Notes: generated from the sequence alone by a model not told the origin. Shown: positions 51,502 through 61,968, counted from the stretch's first letter. The stretch is DNA of 64,000 nucleotides from Luteimonas suaedae (GCF_008312895.1 NZ_VSSP01000004.1:124001-188000), one strand, 5' to 3'. A program made the numbers and translations.

Positions 51502-51612
51502 CGCGGCGAGGGAGTCCATGCCATGACGGTGGGCGGTTGGGAAGCGCGGGATCCGGCTGCGGCAAGGCGTTGGCCAATGGATGACTGACGGAACTTGGCC
51601 TGCCGGGGTGCG

Positions 51613-51634
51613 ATGGAGTACAAATGTACTCCAT
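51613..51634. promoter_or_regulatory. LexA2-type SOS operator overlapping the lexA ribosome site and start
   Basis: Nine-base arms ATGGAGTAC and GTACTCCAT flank AAAT, giving a perfect palindrome centred at 51623. It contains GTAC-N4-GTAC-type half-sites, as in LexA2 operators of Pseudomonas and Xanthomonas imuABC cassettes (remembered). It covers the GGAG and start codon of lexA, so bound repressor would block both transcription and access to the start. It should control the whole lexA2-imuA-imuB-dnaE2 run. Confidence 0.82.
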
Positions 51635-52241
51635 GGAATCCCTGAGCCCCCGCCGTGCCGCGATCCTGGCCCTGATCCGCGACCGGGTCGCCGCGCACGG
51701 CCAACCGCCGACCCTGGCCGAGATCGCCGCCGCCTGTGGCCTGGCCTCGCGCGGGGCCGCGCGCAAGCACGTGCAGGCGCTGGCCGCGGCCGGGCTGATC
51801 GAGGTCACCGCCGGGCAGGCGCGCGGCATCCGCCCGGCCGGGCTGCGCGCACGCGCCGACCTGCTGCGGCTGCCGGTACTGGGCCGGGTGGCGGCCGGCG
51901 CGCCGATCGGCGCCGATACCGGGCTGGCGGACACGCTCACCCTCGATGCGCGGCTGTTCGCGCAGGCGCCGGACTACCTGCTGCGGGTGCAGGGCGACTC
52001 GATGATCGACGACGGCATCCTCGACGGCGACCTGGTCGGGGTGCGCCGCGGCAGCGATGCGCGCGATGGCCAGACCGTGGTGGCGCGACTGGACGGCGAG
52101 CTGACGATCAAGCGGCTGGCGCTCGGCGCCGATGCCATCCGCCTGCTGCCACGCAATCCGGCCTACGCGCCGATCGTGGTGCGGCCGGACCAGGAGTTCG
52201 CGATCGAGGGCGTGTTCTGCGGCCTGGTCCGGCGCGGCTGA
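51624..52241 (+). CDS. lexA: LexA-type SOS repressor (LexA2)
   Basis: The 205-residue protein has an N-terminal winged helix (RRAAILALIRDRV... LAEIAAACGLASRGAARKHVQALAAAGLIE) and the S24 auto-cleavage domain: cleavage site VAAGAPIG between Ala91 and Gly92, catalytic Ser126 in QGDSMIDDG and Lys163 in DGELTIKRL. It is the second LexA (LexA2) expected in this family, as it heads the mutagenesis operon. ATG 51624 has GGAG at five bases; ATG 51633 (MESLSP) is an alternative. The operator lies over the start. RecA should trigger its cleavage. Confidence 0.9.
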   Translation: MYSMESLSPRRAAILALIRDRVAAHGQPPTLAEIAAACGLASRGAARKHVQALAAAGLIEVTAGQARGIRPAGLRARADLLRLPVLGRVAAGAPIGADTGLADTLTLDARLFAQAPDYLLRVQGDSMIDDGILDGDLVGVRRGSDARDGQTVVARLDGELTIKRLALGADAIRLLPRNPAYAPIVVRPDQEFAIEGVFCGLVRRG

Positions 52242-52242
52242 G

Positions 52243-52869
52243 ATGGGCGCGGTGGTCGCCCTCGACGCGCTGCTGCACGAGCGCCGGATCTGGAAGGGCC
52301 GTCCGGCGCCGGCGCCGGCCAGCGCGCAGCCGACCGGGCATGCCGCGCTGGATGCGGCCTTGCCCACCGGCGGCTGGCCGGAGTCGGCGCTGAGCGAACT
52401 GCTGATCGCGGCCGACGGCATCGGCGAGCTGCGGCTGCTGTGGCCGGCGCTGGCGCGGCTGTCGCAGGCCGGCGAACGCATCGTGCTGGTGGCGCCGCCG
52501 TACCTGCCGTTCGCCGCCGCCTGGCAGGCGGCGGGCGTCGATCTGCGGCAATTGCACGTGGTGCAGGCGCCGCGATCGCGCGACGCGCTGTGGGCGGTCG
52601 AGCAGTGCCTGCGCTCGGGCAGCTGCGGCGCGGTGCTGTGCTGGCCGCAGGACGCCGACGACCGTGCGCTGCGGCGGCTGCAGGTGGCGGCGGAAACCGG
52701 CAAGACGCTGGCCTTCGCCACTCGGCCGCTGTCGGCGGCGCGCAATCCGTCGCCGGCGCCGCTGCGGATCGCGCTCGATGCGCAGCCGGCGCAGCTGCGG
52801 GTGCTCAAGTGCCGCGGCGGGCTGGCGCCGACGCGGCCGCTGCCGTTCCCCGCGGCGGCGGACCGGTGA
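52243..52869 (+). CDS. imuA: ImuA, SOS mutagenesis accessory protein
   Basis: The 208-residue RecA-like/SulA-like protein has HAALDAALPTGGWPESALSELLI near residue 30 (degenerate Walker-like LPTGGWP), LLWPALARLSQAGERIVLVAPPYLPFAAAW and CLRSGSCGAVLCWPQD. This matches ImuA (also annotated SulA-like) of imuABC cassettes. It interacts with ImuB in the mutasome model and lacks a full Walker A. It starts one base after the lexA stop codon and seven bases before the imuB ATG, so the genes are one operon. Confidence 0.9.
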   Translation: MGAVVALDALLHERRIWKGRPAPAPASAQPTGHAALDAALPTGGWPESALSELLIAADGIGELRLLWPALARLSQAGERIVLVAPPYLPFAAAWQAAGVDLRQLHVVQAPRSRDALWAVEQCLRSGSCGAVLCWPQDADDRALRRLQVAAETGKTLAFATRPLSAARNPSPAPLRIALDAQPAQLRVLKCRGGLAPTRPLPFPAAADR

Positions 52870-52876
52870 GGGCGGC

Positions 52877-54286
52877 ATGCGCTGGGCCTGCATCCTGCTG
52901 CCGCAACTGGCGCTCGACGGCGTCTTGCGCCGCCGCGTCGATCGCGATGCGCCGCTGGCGCTGGTCGCCGGCACGGCGCAGCGCCGGGTGCTGCACGCGG
53001 TCAATCCGGCCGCGCGCGCGCTCGGCCTGAAGCCGGGGCTGACGCTGACCGCGGCACAGGCGCTGGCCGGCGCCGTCGAAACCGTCGAACACGACCCGGA
53101 GGACAGCATGCGCTGGCAGCGTTTCCTCGCCGCCTGGGCCTACCGCTTCAGCTCCCAGGTCAGCCTGCGCTACCCGCATGCGCTGATCGTCGAGATCGGC
53201 GCCAGTCTCGGCCTGTTCGGGCCCTGGCCGCGGCTGGAGGCGCGGCTGCGCGAGGAGCTCACCGCGCTCGGTTTCCACCACCGCATCGTGGCCGCGCCCA
53301 ATCCCGCCGCCGCGCGCGCGCTGGTCAACGCCCATGACGGCCTGGCGATTCCCGACGGGGACGGCATGCGTCGCGCGCTGGCGCAGCTGCCGGTGGCGCG
53401 CGCCGGCTTCGCGACGGAGGTCGCCACCGCCTTCGAACGCATGGGCCTGCGGCGGCTGGCGCAGGTGCAGGCGCTGCCGCGCGCGAGCCTGGTGCGGCGC
53501 TTCCCGGCCGCGGTGCTGCAGCATCTGGACACGCTGTCCGGCGATCGTCCGCAGCCGCTGGAATGGTACCGGCCGCCGGACCGCTTCGATGCGCGCATCG
53601 AACTCGGGTTCGAGGTGGAGTCGCACCAGGCGCTGCTGTTCCCGCTGCGGCGCCTGAGCGCGGACCTGGCCGCGTACCTCGCCGGCCGCGACGGCGGAGT
53701 GCAACGCTTCGAGCTTCGCCTGGAACATGAGGACGCGGCCGACAGCGTGGTGAGCGTAGGCCTGCTCGGTACCGAGCGTGAGCCGGCGCTGCTGTTCGAC
53801 GTCGCGCGCACGCGGCTGGAACGCACCGGCGTGCCGGCGCCCGTACGCGGGCTGCGGTTGATCGCGCGCGAGCTGCCGTCGTTCGCGCCCGCGCACCATG
53901 AACTGTTCGACGAACGCCCGCAGCAGTCGATGCCGTGGGAACAATTGCGTGAACGCCTGCGCGCGCGGCTCGGCGACGAGGCCGTGCACGGCCTGCGAGT
54001 GCATCACGACCACCGCCCCGAACAGGCCTGGCGCGGCGAGAGCGCGACGCAGCCCGCCGACGCCGATGCGCCGCCGCGGCCGGGCTGGCTGCTGCCGCGG
54101 CCGATCCCGCTGCGCGGCGGCATGCCGGAACTGCTGGCCGGTCCGGAGCGGATCGAGAGCGGCTGGTGGGACGGCGACGTGCGCCGCGACTACTACCGCG
54201 TGGCGACCCGCCAGGGCCAGCACGCCTGGGTATACGCGGCGCCGGGCGAGCACGGGCACTTCATGCTGCACGGGTGGTTCGCATGA
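52877..54286 (+). CDS. imuB: ImuB, catalytically degenerate Y-family polymerase-like protein
   Basis: The 469-residue protein begins [20 protein letters not shown], where active Pol IV has a DMDAFYASVE-type acidic motif; the second acidic motif is also changed ([11 protein letters not shown]). So the polymerase site is lost, as is known for ImuB. Little finger and palm-like parts remain ([40 protein letters not shown]). It probably acts as the scaffold that links DnaE2 to the beta clamp and ImuA. It overlaps dnaE2 by ATGA. Confidence 0.92.
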   Translation: MRWACILLPQLALDGVLRRRVDRDAPLALVAGTAQRRVLHAVNPAARALGLKPGLTLTAAQALAGAVETVEHDPEDSMRWQRFLAAWAYRFSSQVSLRYPHALIVEIGASLGLFGPWPRLEARLREELTALGFHHRIVAAPNPAAARALVNAHDGLAIPDGDGMRRALAQLPVARAGFATEVATAFERMGLRRLAQVQALPRASLVRRFPAAVLQHLDTLSGDRPQPLEWYRPPDRFDARIELGFEVESHQALLFPLRRLSADLAAYLAGRDGGVQRFELRLEHEDAADSVVSVGLLGTEREPALLFDVARTRLERTGVPAPVRGLRLIARELPSFAPAHHELFDERPQQSMPWEQLRERLRARLGDEAVHGLRVHHDHRPEQAWRGESATQPADADAPPRPGWLLPRPIPLRGGMPELLAGPERIESGWWDGDVRRDYYRVATRQGQHAWVYAAPGEHGHFMLHGWFA

Positions 54287-57200
54287 GCGCCGTGCCCGAC
54301 TACGCCGAGCTGCACTGCCTGTCGAACTTCAGCTTCCAGCGCGGCGCATCGAGTGCGCCGGAACTGTTCGCGCGCGCGCGCCAGCAGGGCTACCGGGCGC
54401 TGGCGATCACCGACGAATGTTCGCTGTCCGGGATCGTGCGCGCCTGGCAGGCGGCGCAGGCGGTCGGCCTGCCGCTGATCGTCGGCAGCGAACTGCGCAT
54501 CGCCGACGGCCCGGCCTGCGTGCTGCTGGTCGAAACCCTGCAAGGCTACCGCACCCTGTGCCGGCTGATCACCGACGCCCGGCGCCGCGCCGACAAGGGC
54601 ACGTACCGGCTGCTGCGCAAGGACTTCGCCGGCGGCACCGACGGACTGCTGGCGCTGTGGCTGCCGGACGCGTCCGCCGACGAATCGCACGGGCGCTGGC
54701 TGCAGGCGCTGTTCCCGCAGCGCACCTGGCTGGCGGTGGAACTGCATCGCGGACCGGACGATGCCGCGCGCCTGGCCCGGCTGCAGGCGCTGGCGCAGCG
54801 GCTCGGCATGCCGACGGTGGCCGCCGGCGACGTGCACATGCACGCGCGCGGCCGCCGTGCGCTGCAGGACACCATGACCGCGATCCGCCACCACGTGACC
54901 GTGGCCGAGGCCGGGCGACGGCTGTTCCCGAACGGCGAGCGCCACCTGCGCCCGCGGCACGTGCTGGCGGAGCTGTATCCCCCGGCGCTGCTGGCCGAGA
55001 CGCTGCGCATCGCCGCGCGCTGCAGCTTCGATCTCGGCGAGCTGAAACCACACTACCAGTACCCGCACGAGCTGGTGCCGGCCGGGTACGACGCCGGCAG
55101 CTGGCTGCGCACGCTGGCGCTGCAGGGCCTCGAGCGACGCGTGGCCGAGGGCGCGCTGAAGGACGTGGAGAAAGTGGACGCGGTGCGCGAGCAGATCGGC
55201 AAGGAGCTGGCGCTGATCGCCTACAAGCGCTACGAGAACTACTTCCTCACCGTGCACGACATCGTCCGTTTCGCGCGCAGTCGCGGCATCCTCTGCCAGG
55301 GCCGCGGCTCGGCGGCGAACTCGGCGGTGTGCTTCGCGCTCGGCATCACCGAGGTCGACCCCTCGCGCCAGCGGCTGCTGTTCGAGCGCTTCATCTCCGC
55401 CGACCGCGACGAGCCGCCGGACATCGACGTCGACTTCGAGCACGAGCGCCGCGAGGAGGTGATCCAGTACGTGTTCGGGCACTACGGCCGCCACCGCGCG
55501 GCGCTGGCGGCGGTGGTGATCAGCTATCGCGGCGCCGGCGCGGTGCGCGACGTCGCCCGCGCGCTCGGGATGCCGCAGGACCAGATCGACGCGCTGGCGC
55601 GCGCGTTCGGCCGCTGGAGCGTGGAGCTGCCACCGGACGCGCATCTGCGCGAGCGCGGCTTCGATCCGGACAGTCCGCTGCTGCGGCAGGTGCTGGCGCT
55701 GACCGCGCAGCTGATCGGGTTCCCGCGGCACCTGTCGCAGCATCCCGGCGGCTTCGTGATCTCCGAGCACCCGCTGCACACCCTGGTGCCGGTGGAGAAC
55801 GCGGCGATGGAAGACCGTACCGTGATCCAGTGGGACAAGGACGACCTGGACGCGGTCGGCCTGCTCAAGGTCGACGTGCTGGCGCTCGGCATGCTCACCG
55901 CGCTGCGTCGCTGCTTCGATCTGCTGCGCCGGCACGACGGTCCGGCGCTGACGCTGGCGACGATCCCGCCGGAGGACGAAGACACCTACGACATGATCTC
56001 GCGCGCCGACACCATCGGCGTGTTCCAGATCGAGTCGCGCGCGCAGATGGCGATGCTGCCGCGGTTGCGTCCGGCCAAATTCTACGACCTGGTGATCCAG
56101 GTGGCGATCGTGCGGCCGGGACCGATTCAGGGCGACATGGTGCATCCGTACCTGCGCCGCCGCTGCGGCGATGAGAAGGTGACCTATCCCTCCGCGGCGT
56201 TGGAGGACGTGCTGGTGCGCACCCTCGGCGTGCCGCTGTTCCAGGAGCAGGTGATGGAGATCGCCATCGTCGCCGCGGGCTACTCGGCGGGCGAGGCCGA
56301 CGGCCTGCGCCGGGCGATGGCGGCGTGGAAACGCCATGGCGGGCTGGAGCCGCATCGCAAACGGCTGACCGAGGGCATGCTCGCGCGCGATTACACGCCC
56401 GAGTTCGCCGCACGCATCTTCGAGCAGATCAAGGGCTTCGGCAGCTACGGCTTTCCCGAGTCGCACGCGGCCAGCTTCGCGCTGCTGGCCTACGCCAGTT
56501 CCTGGCTCAAGTGCCACCACCCGGCCGAGTTCGCCTGCGCGATGGTCAACAGCTGGCCGATGGGCTTCTACAGCCCCGACCAGATCCTGCAGGACGCGCG
56601 CCGGCACGGCGTCGGCGTGCGCCCGGTCGACGTGCGCCACAGCGATTGGGACTGTTCGCTAGAGCGCCTGGATGACGCGCTGCCGGACCGGCCGTTCGCG
56701 ATCCGCATGGGCATGCGCCTGGTGCGCGGCCTGTGCGAGGACGACGCGGTGCGCATCGCGGCCGCCCGCGCGCAGCGGCCGTTCGCCGACGTCGCCGACC
56801 TGTGCGAACGCGCCGATCTCGACCAGCGCGCCCGCACATTGCTGGCCGATGCCGGCGCCCTGCGCGGCCTGGCCGGACACCGCCACCGCGCGCGCTGGGC
56901 GATCGCCGGCGTGGAAGCGCAGCGGCCGCTGTTCGGCGCCGATGTCTCCGCGCCGGAGCAGGCGATCGTGCTGCCGCCGCCCGACGTCGCCGCCGACATG
57001 TCCGCCGACTACGCCAGCACCGGCACCACGCTCGGCCCGCATCCGTTGCGGCTGCTGCGCGCGCAGCTGCGCGCACGCCGCTGCCGCAGCTCGCGCGACC
57101 TGGCCGCGCTGCCGCACGGGCGCAGCGTCACCGTCGCCGGCCTGGTCACCCTGCGCCAGCGCCCGCAGACCGCCAGCGGCGTCACCTTCATGACGCTGGA

Positions 57201-57402
57201 GGACGAGCACGGCATGGTCAACGTCGTCGTCCGCAAGGACATCGCCGAAGCGCAGTGGCGCGCCTACCTGGAGTCGCGCCTGCTGCAGGTCGAGGGCCGG
57301 CTGCAGGCGGTGGCCGGCGTGCGCCACCTGGTGGCCCGCCGCCTGCACGACCTCACCTCGCTGCTGCAGGGCCTGGACGTGCGCAGCCGCGATTTCCATT
57401 GA
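54283..57402 (+). CDS. dnaE2: DnaE2 (ImuC), error-prone C-family DNA polymerase
   Basis: The 1039-residue polymerase opens with a PHP domain ([45 protein letters not shown]). The catalytic palm has [19 protein letters not shown] near residue 380 with intact Asp residues and [12 protein letters not shown]. Later come the helix-hairpin-helix and OB parts ([29 protein letters not shown]). Length is that of DnaE2 rather than replicative DnaE. It is the catalytic unit of the SOS mutasome. Its ATG overlaps the imuB stop (ATGA). It is expressed after DNA damage and causes mutation. Confidence 0.95.
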   Translation: MSAVPDYAELHCLSNFSFQRGASSAPELFARARQQGYRALAITDECSLSGIVRAWQAAQAVGLPLIVGSELRIADGPACVLLVETLQGYRTLCRLITDARRRADKGTYRLLRKDFAGGTDGLLALWLPDASADESHGRWLQALFPQRTWLAVELHRGPDDAARLARLQALAQRLGMPTVAAGDVHMHARGRRALQDTMTAIRHHVTVAEAGRRLFPNGERHLRPRHVLAELYPPALLAETLRIAARCSFDLGELKPHYQYPHELVPAGYDAGSWLRTLALQGLERRVAEGALKDVEKVDAVREQIGKELALIAYKRYENYFLTVHDIVRFARSRGILCQGRGSAANSAVCFALGITEVDPSRQRLLFERFISADRDEPPDIDVDFEHERREEVIQYVFGHYGRHRAALAAVVISYRGAGAVRDVARALGMPQDQIDALARAFGRWSVELPPDAHLRERGFDPDSPLLRQVLALTAQLIGFPRHLSQHPGGFVISEHPLHTLVPVENAAMEDRTVIQWDKDDLDAVGLLKVDVLALGMLTALRRCFDLLRRHDGPALTLATIPPEDEDTYDMISRADTIGVFQIESRAQMAMLPRLRPAKFYDLVIQVAIVRPGPIQGDMVHPYLRRRCGDEKVTYPSAALEDVLVRTLGVPLFQEQVMEIAIVAAGYSAGEADGLRRAMAAWKRHGGLEPHRKRLTEGMLARDYTPEFAARIFEQIKGFGSYGFPESHAASFALLAYASSWLKCHHPAEFACAMVNSWPMGFYSPDQILQDARRHGVGVRPVDVRHSDWDCSLERLDDALPDRPFAIRMGMRLVRGLCEDDAVRIAAARAQRPFADVADLCERADLDQRARTLLADAGALRGLAGHRHRARWAIAGVEAQRPLFGADVSAPEQAIVLPPPDVAADMSADYASTGTTLGPHPLRLLRAQLRARRCRSSRDLAALPHGRSVTVAGLVTLRQRPQTASGVTFMTLEDEHGMVNVVVRKDIAEAQWRAYLESRLLQVEGRLQAVAGVRHLVARRLHDLTSLLQGLDVRSRDFH

Positions 57403-57457
57403 GCGCCGGGCGCATCAACGGCCGCCTGCTTGAAGAAAGGGCCGCCGCCTCCGTCCT

Positions 57458-58990
57458 TCAGGCCTGGGTGCCGAGCGCGCGGTGCACGGACGCACCCAGG
57501 CCGTCGGCCGTATTCCGCGCCAGCGCGACATGCCGGTCCGGCCGTACGACGATCCAGCCGTCCCGGCCCCCGAGCAGCTTCCGCAGCAATCCCGATCCGT
57601 CGTGGTAACCGCCCCGGCCGATCCGGATCACCCGCTCGAGCGGCAACGCGGTGCCGGCATCCCGATGCTCCGCGACATCGAGGATCGCCGGCCCGTTCGG
57701 CAGCAGATCATAAAGCCGGACGTGCGTCGCCTCGTGCGAGCGCAGCAACGGGTTGGGGAGCCGCACTCCCGCGGCCCGTTCGCGGCTGTCCAGCAGCGGC
57801 GAGTCCTGGTAGCCAAGATCGATCATCGTTGCGCGGCGGAGCATCCTCCTGCGGACCGGCGGGATCGCCAGACACAGCCGCAGGAGGACGAAGGCGGCGG
57901 CGCGCACCACGGCCGGCGCCTGCAGGAACACCTTGGTGAGGACATCGGCGTAGCCGGAGACACTTTCCACCACGACGTCCCGGCGCTCGATGTCATAGGC
58001 GTCGAGCAGCCGCCCGGCATCACCGCCGTCAAGCACCGCGGCGAGCTTCCAGGCGAGATTGTGGGCATCCTGGATGCCGGCATTCATGCCCAGTGCGCCG
58101 GCTGGACTGTGGACATGCGCGGCGTCTCCCGCCAGCAGGACGCGGTCGACGCGGAACCGGGGCGCCGATCGCAGGTGGATGCGGAACCGGTTCGCCCATT
58201 CGATCCGGCAGCCGCCGCCGCCAAGCGTCTCGGCGACGCGCGCTTCGATCTCGTCGTCCGGCACGCTGTCGTCCTTTTCCGGATCTCCGCGCTCGAGCCG
58301 GATGATTCGCCAGAGCCCATCGCTCAGCCGCAGCGCCGCGGTGACGCCGCCACGGCTGTTGTGGATGCGAGGCCAGGGGAGCTGGTCTCGTTCGTCGGTG
58401 ATCCGCACGTCGGCGAGCATCGGTCGAATGGCGTAGGTGAAGCCTTCGAACGGCAGGCCGAGCGCGTCACGGACGAAGCTGTCGGCACCGTCGCAACCGA
58501 CGACGAATGCCGCGTCGAGCGAATATTCCGGTCCGTTCCGGCGGCAGCTCAACGTCGCGCCGTCCCTGTCCTGCCGGAGTCGCACCGCCTCGGTATCGAA
58601 GCGGAGGTCGCACAGGCCGGTCTCGCGCACGGCCTCGAGCAGCAGCCTCTCCGTCTCGGACTGTTCCAGCACCAGCAGACCGGGACGATCGGCTTCCCGG
58701 TCGAGCTCGGACATGTCGATGCTGGCCAGGGGACGTCGTCCCGCCGCTGCGGCGTTCAACGTCAGCGTGCGCCGCAGTACGCCTGCTTCGAGAAAACGGT
58801 CTTCGACGCCCCATTGCCGGAACACCTCGCGCGTCCGCTGCTGGATCGCTGGCGCCTTGGATCTCTCGCTCGTGCGGTGGTGGCGTTCGACCAGGACCGA
58901 GCGTACGCCGTGCACCGCAAGCCCGAGCGCCATCGACAGGCCGACCGGGCCGGCCCCGACGATCGCGATTGGCGCGTGCACGTGTGCCAT
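57458..58990 (-). CDS. FAD-dependent aromatic-ring monooxygenase (PHBH/TfdB type)
   Basis: The 510-residue flavoprotein has IAIVGAGPVGLSMALGLAVHGV (FAD Rossmann), the DG motif VGCDGADSFVRDALG and RVLLAGDAAHVHSPAGALGMNAGIQDAHNLAWKLA (GD motif), the three fingerprints of group A flavin monooxygenases. A C-terminal thioredoxin-like part follows (WIVVRPDRHVALARN), as in PheA/MhpA and polyketide hydroxylases. It should hydroxylate an aromatic or polyketide. The start is at ATG 58990. It is a single gene, convergent with the dnaE2 operon. Confidence 0.9.
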   Translation of the reverse strand: MAHVHAPIAIVGAGPVGLSMALGLAVHGVRSVLVERHHRTSERSKAPAIQQRTREVFRQWGVEDRFLEAGVLRRTLTLNAAAAGRRPLASIDMSELDREADRPGLLVLEQSETERLLLEAVRETGLCDLRFDTEAVRLRQDRDGATLSCRRNGPEYSLDAAFVVGCDGADSFVRDALGLPFEGFTYAIRPMLADVRITDERDQLPWPRIHNSRGGVTAALRLSDGLWRIIRLERGDPEKDDSVPDDEIEARVAETLGGGGCRIEWANRFRIHLRSAPRFRVDRVLLAGDAAHVHSPAGALGMNAGIQDAHNLAWKLAAVLDGGDAGRLLDAYDIERRDVVVESVSGYADVLTKVFLQAPAVVRAAAFVLLRLCLAIPPVRRRMLRRATMIDLGYQDSPLLDSRERAAGVRLPNPLLRSHEATHVRLYDLLPNGPAILDVAEHRDAGTALPLERVIRIGRGGYHDGSGLLRKLLGGRDGWIVVRPDRHVALARNTADGLGASVHRALGTQA

Positions 58991-59098
58991 TGCGAAATCC
59001 GTATGCGGTCAGCAGCCGCGATCAGCGCGGTCAGGGCTGAGGATGCCGGGCCGATGGCCCTGAAGCGAGTCTCGCGGCCATCGGGTCGGGCACCGGCC

Positions 59099-59611
59099 TC
59101 AACGCCACGGCAGGGCGCGTTCCGCCCGCTCCCTGGGAACGGCGCAGACGGCGAGCAGGACCGCCGCGGCGCCGAGCACGAACCCGGCCGCGAGCGAGCG
59201 GCCGTCCACGCGCTCGGCGGCGTTGCCCACGCGCTCCTTGAGCCAGACCCAGTCCAGCCTCATCGGATGCTCGAGATACCACTCCGGCCGCTCGTGCACC
59301 ACGTCGTCGAGATAGGCGAGAGGGGCCCGCCAGGAGAACGCCACGTCGTAGTCCCCGGGTGGTAGCAGGCTGAGCACCTGGTCATCCGGGTCGAAATGGA
59401 TCGTGAACTCGCCGAGGATCTCGTCCGGATCCTCGCCCTGGATGAGGGTGCGGAAATTGGCGCCGCCCAGCAGGGCCCGGTTCACCCGCTTGGCCTGCCG
59501 ATACCAGAACTTGTCCTTGTTCTCCGCCATCGCGCGGTTGCAGAGCGCGACATAGTCCGAAAGCAGCTGTTCCAGGGGGCCATCGCGGCGGCTTCTGGTC
59601 GAAGCATTCAT
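59099..59611 (-). CDS. Hypothetical protein with C-terminal membrane segment
   Basis: The 170-residue protein starts MNASTRSRRDGPLEQLLSDYVALCNRAMAENKDKFWYRQAKRVN (here split in pattern), has a soluble part with FTIHFDPDDQVLSLLPPGDYDVAFSWRAPLAYL and a single C-terminal transmembrane segment (LAAGFVLGAAAVLLAVCAVP). GGGAGAAGCCC precedes ATG 59611. It is a tail-anchored type. I do not recognise the family. It lies between the flavin monooxygenase and a TPR-like regulator and is divergent from the latter. Confidence 0.7.
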   Translation of the reverse strand: MNASTRSRRDGPLEQLLSDYVALCNRAMAENKDKFWYRQAKRVNRALLGGANFRTLIQGEDPDEILGEFTIHFDPDDQVLSLLPPGDYDVAFSWRAPLAYLDDVVHERPEWYLEHPMRLDWVWLKERVGNAAERVDGRSLAAGFVLGAAAVLLAVCAVPRERAERALPWR

Positions 59612-59810
59612 GGGCTTCTCCCTTCGGTGGGTGTCGAGCTGACGTTGCCGTCGTGATCGTCGTGCGAACGATCCGCGTGCAGCGGGTGGACCCGTGCAGG
59701 GGGCAACGTCGACGGGCACGAGTTTGACCGCAACAGTGTCGATGGGAAGTGACAGGTCCGTGCCGGGAAAACAACGAGCGCGGGCTTGCGCGCCCGGGTA
59801 GCCTGTCGCC

Positions 59811-61031
59811 ATGGATTCCCTGATCGCCGCCTCCGCACGCGCACTGGCCGCCGGCGACGCGCTTGGCGCCCTCCAGCGGGTCGCGCTGCGCGACGACCCG
59901 CCGGCACTCGCCCTGCGCGGCATTGCCATGGCACAGCTCGGCGACTACCCGCGCGCGCGCGAACTCCTGCGCCGCGCCGCCCGCGGCTTCGGCGCCCGCG
60001 AGGAGCTGGCGCGGGCGCGCTGCGTCGTGGCCGAGGCCGAGGTGGCGCTGGCCATGCGCGACCTCGGCGGCTCGCCGCGTTCACTGGCGGCCGCGGCGGC
60101 GACGCTCGAAGCGCGCGGCGACCACGCCAACGCGTTGCACGCGCGGCTGGTCGCGGTACATCGGTTGCTGCTGCTGGGCCGCATCGAAGAAGCCGGTGCC
60201 GCGTTGTCGCGCCTCGACGCGCGCGGTCTGCCGCCGGCGCTGACGGCGGTGGCGGGACTGGCCGCGGCCGAGGTCGCGCTGCGCTCGCTGCGCACGAAGC
60301 CGGCGCGAGCGGCGCTGGACCGCGCGCACGAAGCTGCCGAGCGTGCAGGTATACCCGCATTGCTGGCCGAGGTGGTCGAAGCACGTACTGCGCTAGACCG
60401 TCCCGCCGCGCGCCACATCCACGCCGGGCACGAACGGCCGTTACGCCTGGACGAGATCGAAACGCTGCTCGCTGCCGGCACCTTGATCGTCGACGCCTGC
60501 CGTCGCGGCCTGCGCACGGGCGATGCGTGGTTCCCGCTGGTGCGCAGACCGGTTCTGTTCGCGCTGGTGCGCGCATTGGCGGAAGGCTGGCCTGGTGACG
60601 TCGACCGCGACGCGCTGATCATGCGCGCCTTCCGCAGCCGCCATCCCGACGAGACGCATCGCGTACGCCTGCGCGTGGAGATTGGCCGACTGCGCAAGCT
60701 CGTCGCGCCGCTGGCCGGCATCGAAGCCACCGTACGCGGCTTCGCACTGGTGCCGCGCGTGCGGCGGGGCGTCGTCGTCCTGGTGCCGCCGATCGACGGC
60801 GAGCAGGCGTCGTTGCAAGCGTTGCTGGCCGATGGCGCCGCCTGGTCCACGTCGGCGCTGGCATTGGCGCTGGGGGCCAGCCAGCGCACCGTGCAGCGCG
60901 CACTGGTCGAACTGGAGGCCGCCGGACGGGTGCGTTCGAACGGGCGGGCGCGGGCGCAACGCTGGCTGGCGCCGCCGCTGACGGGATTCACGACGATCTT
61001 GTTACTCCCTACTGCGTTCTCGCCCGAGTAG
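59811..61031 (+). CDS. TPR-like / helix-turn-helix regulator
   Basis: The 406-residue protein has an alpha-helical repeat N-terminus rich in Ala/Arg/Leu (ALRGIAMAQLGDYPRARELLRRAARGF is TPR-like). The C-terminal part has two DNA-binding-like units: MRAFRSRHPDETHRVRLRVEIGRLRKLVA (OmpR-like pattern) and LALALGASQRTVQRALVELEAAGRVR (HTH). Such proteins commonly stand next to a Vgb/glutamine-cyclotransferase-like propeller gene, as here (48 bases downstream), suggesting local control. The N-terminus would be the sensing part. No signal peptide. Confidence 0.72.
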   Translation: MDSLIAASARALAAGDALGALQRVALRDDPPALALRGIAMAQLGDYPRARELLRRAARGFGAREELARARCVVAEAEVALAMRDLGGSPRSLAAAAATLEARGDHANALHARLVAVHRLLLLGRIEEAGAALSRLDARGLPPALTAVAGLAAAEVALRSLRTKPARAALDRAHEAAERAGIPALLAEVVEARTALDRPAARHIHAGHERPLRLDEIETLLAAGTLIVDACRRGLRTGDAWFPLVRRPVLFALVRALAEGWPGDVDRDALIMRAFRSRHPDETHRVRLRVEIGRLRKLVAPLAGIEATVRGFALVPRVRRGVVVLVPPIDGEQASLQALLADGAAWSTSALALALGASQRTVQRALVELEAAGRVRSNGRARAQRWLAPPLTGFTTILLLPTAFSPE

Positions 61032-61078
61032 ATTGGCCCCCGCAGCGCCGCTCCGAGGCGCATCAAGGAGGCCAAGCC

Positions 61079-61756
61079 ATGAATCGCAACCCGAGCACAG
61101 GCAAATCCCAGATACCGGTGCATGCGGCCGAGATCGTCCGCGAGTACGGTCCGTTCGCAGGCGCCGATCGCGTGGGTGGCGTCACTCACGACGGCCGCCA
61201 CGTCTGGGCCGCCACCGGCGACAAGCTGGTCGCCTTCGATCCCGAGAGCGGCGAGCCGGCACGCACGTTGGCTTGCACCGGCGACGCCGGTACGGCCTTC
61301 GATGGCACCTATCTCTATCAGATCGCCGAGACACGCATCGACAAGATCGATCCCGCCACTGGCGACGTGATCAAGTCGATTCCGGCACCCGGCAGCGGTG
61401 GCGATTCGGGGCTTGCCTGGGCCGAGGGCAGTCTATGGGTGGGCCAGTACCGCGATCGCAAGATCCACCAGGTCGATCCGGAGTCCGGTGCCGTCATCCG
61501 CTCCATCGAATCCAACCGCTTCGTCACCGGCGTGACCTGGGTCGACGGCGAGTTGTGGCACGGGACGTGGGAGGACGACGAGAGCGAAATCCGTCGAATT
61601 GATCCGGAGAGCGGTGCCGTGCTGGACCGGCTGCAGATGCCGCAAGGCGCCGGCGTCAGCGGGCTCGAATCCGATGGCGCAGACCTTTTCTATTGCGGCG
61701 GCGGCGGGACTGGAAAGGTCCGTGCCGTGCGACGTCCAAAACGACTCGCCTCCTGA
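61079..61756 (+). CDS. Glutamine-cyclotransferase / Vgb-like beta-propeller protein
   Basis: The 225-residue protein is a small propeller of repeated blades: VTHDGRHVWAATGDKLVAFDPESGEPART, GTYLYQIAETRIDKIDPATGDVIKSI, EGSLWVGQYRDRKIHQVDPESGAVIRSI and DGELWHGTWEDDESEIRRIDPESGAVLDRL (each is a blade of about 40 residues). The D.LWVG...I..VDP.SG pattern fits glutaminyl-peptide cyclotransferase-like and virginiamycin B lyase-like proteins. There is no signal peptide. AAGGAGG precedes ATG 61079. It is probably in an operon with the TPR/HTH regulator. Confidence 0.78.
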   Translation: MNRNPSTGKSQIPVHAAEIVREYGPFAGADRVGGVTHDGRHVWAATGDKLVAFDPESGEPARTLACTGDAGTAFDGTYLYQIAETRIDKIDPATGDVIKSIPAPGSGGDSGLAWAEGSLWVGQYRDRKIHQVDPESGAVIRSIESNRFVTGVTWVDGELWHGTWEDDESEIRRIDPESGAVLDRLQMPQGAGVSGLESDGADLFYCGGGGTGKVRAVRRPKRLAS

Positions 61757-61968
61757 TTGCACACGGCCCGGCCGCCGCCGGACCGGCGGCCGGGGATCCC
61801 AAGTGGTCGCTGTACGCGCTGCACATCGGCGTGACGCAAGCGCATGAATCGCCACGGCGGCGCGCAGGAAATCCATTGCAGCAGACGATCTCGGCCGGCG
61901 CATGCCAAGCATTGGCAGCAAGGCTGACGCGATTTTTGTCTCGCAGCACTTATGACAGGAGAGAGGGC

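Noticed and set aside
51633-52241. LexA start at the second ATG (51633)
   Set aside because: Not excluded, but ATG 51624 has GGAG at a proper distance while 51633 does not.
54193-56640. An 815-codon minus-strand frame opposite dnaE2
   Set aside because: Antisense to the catalytic part of DnaE2; no motifs.
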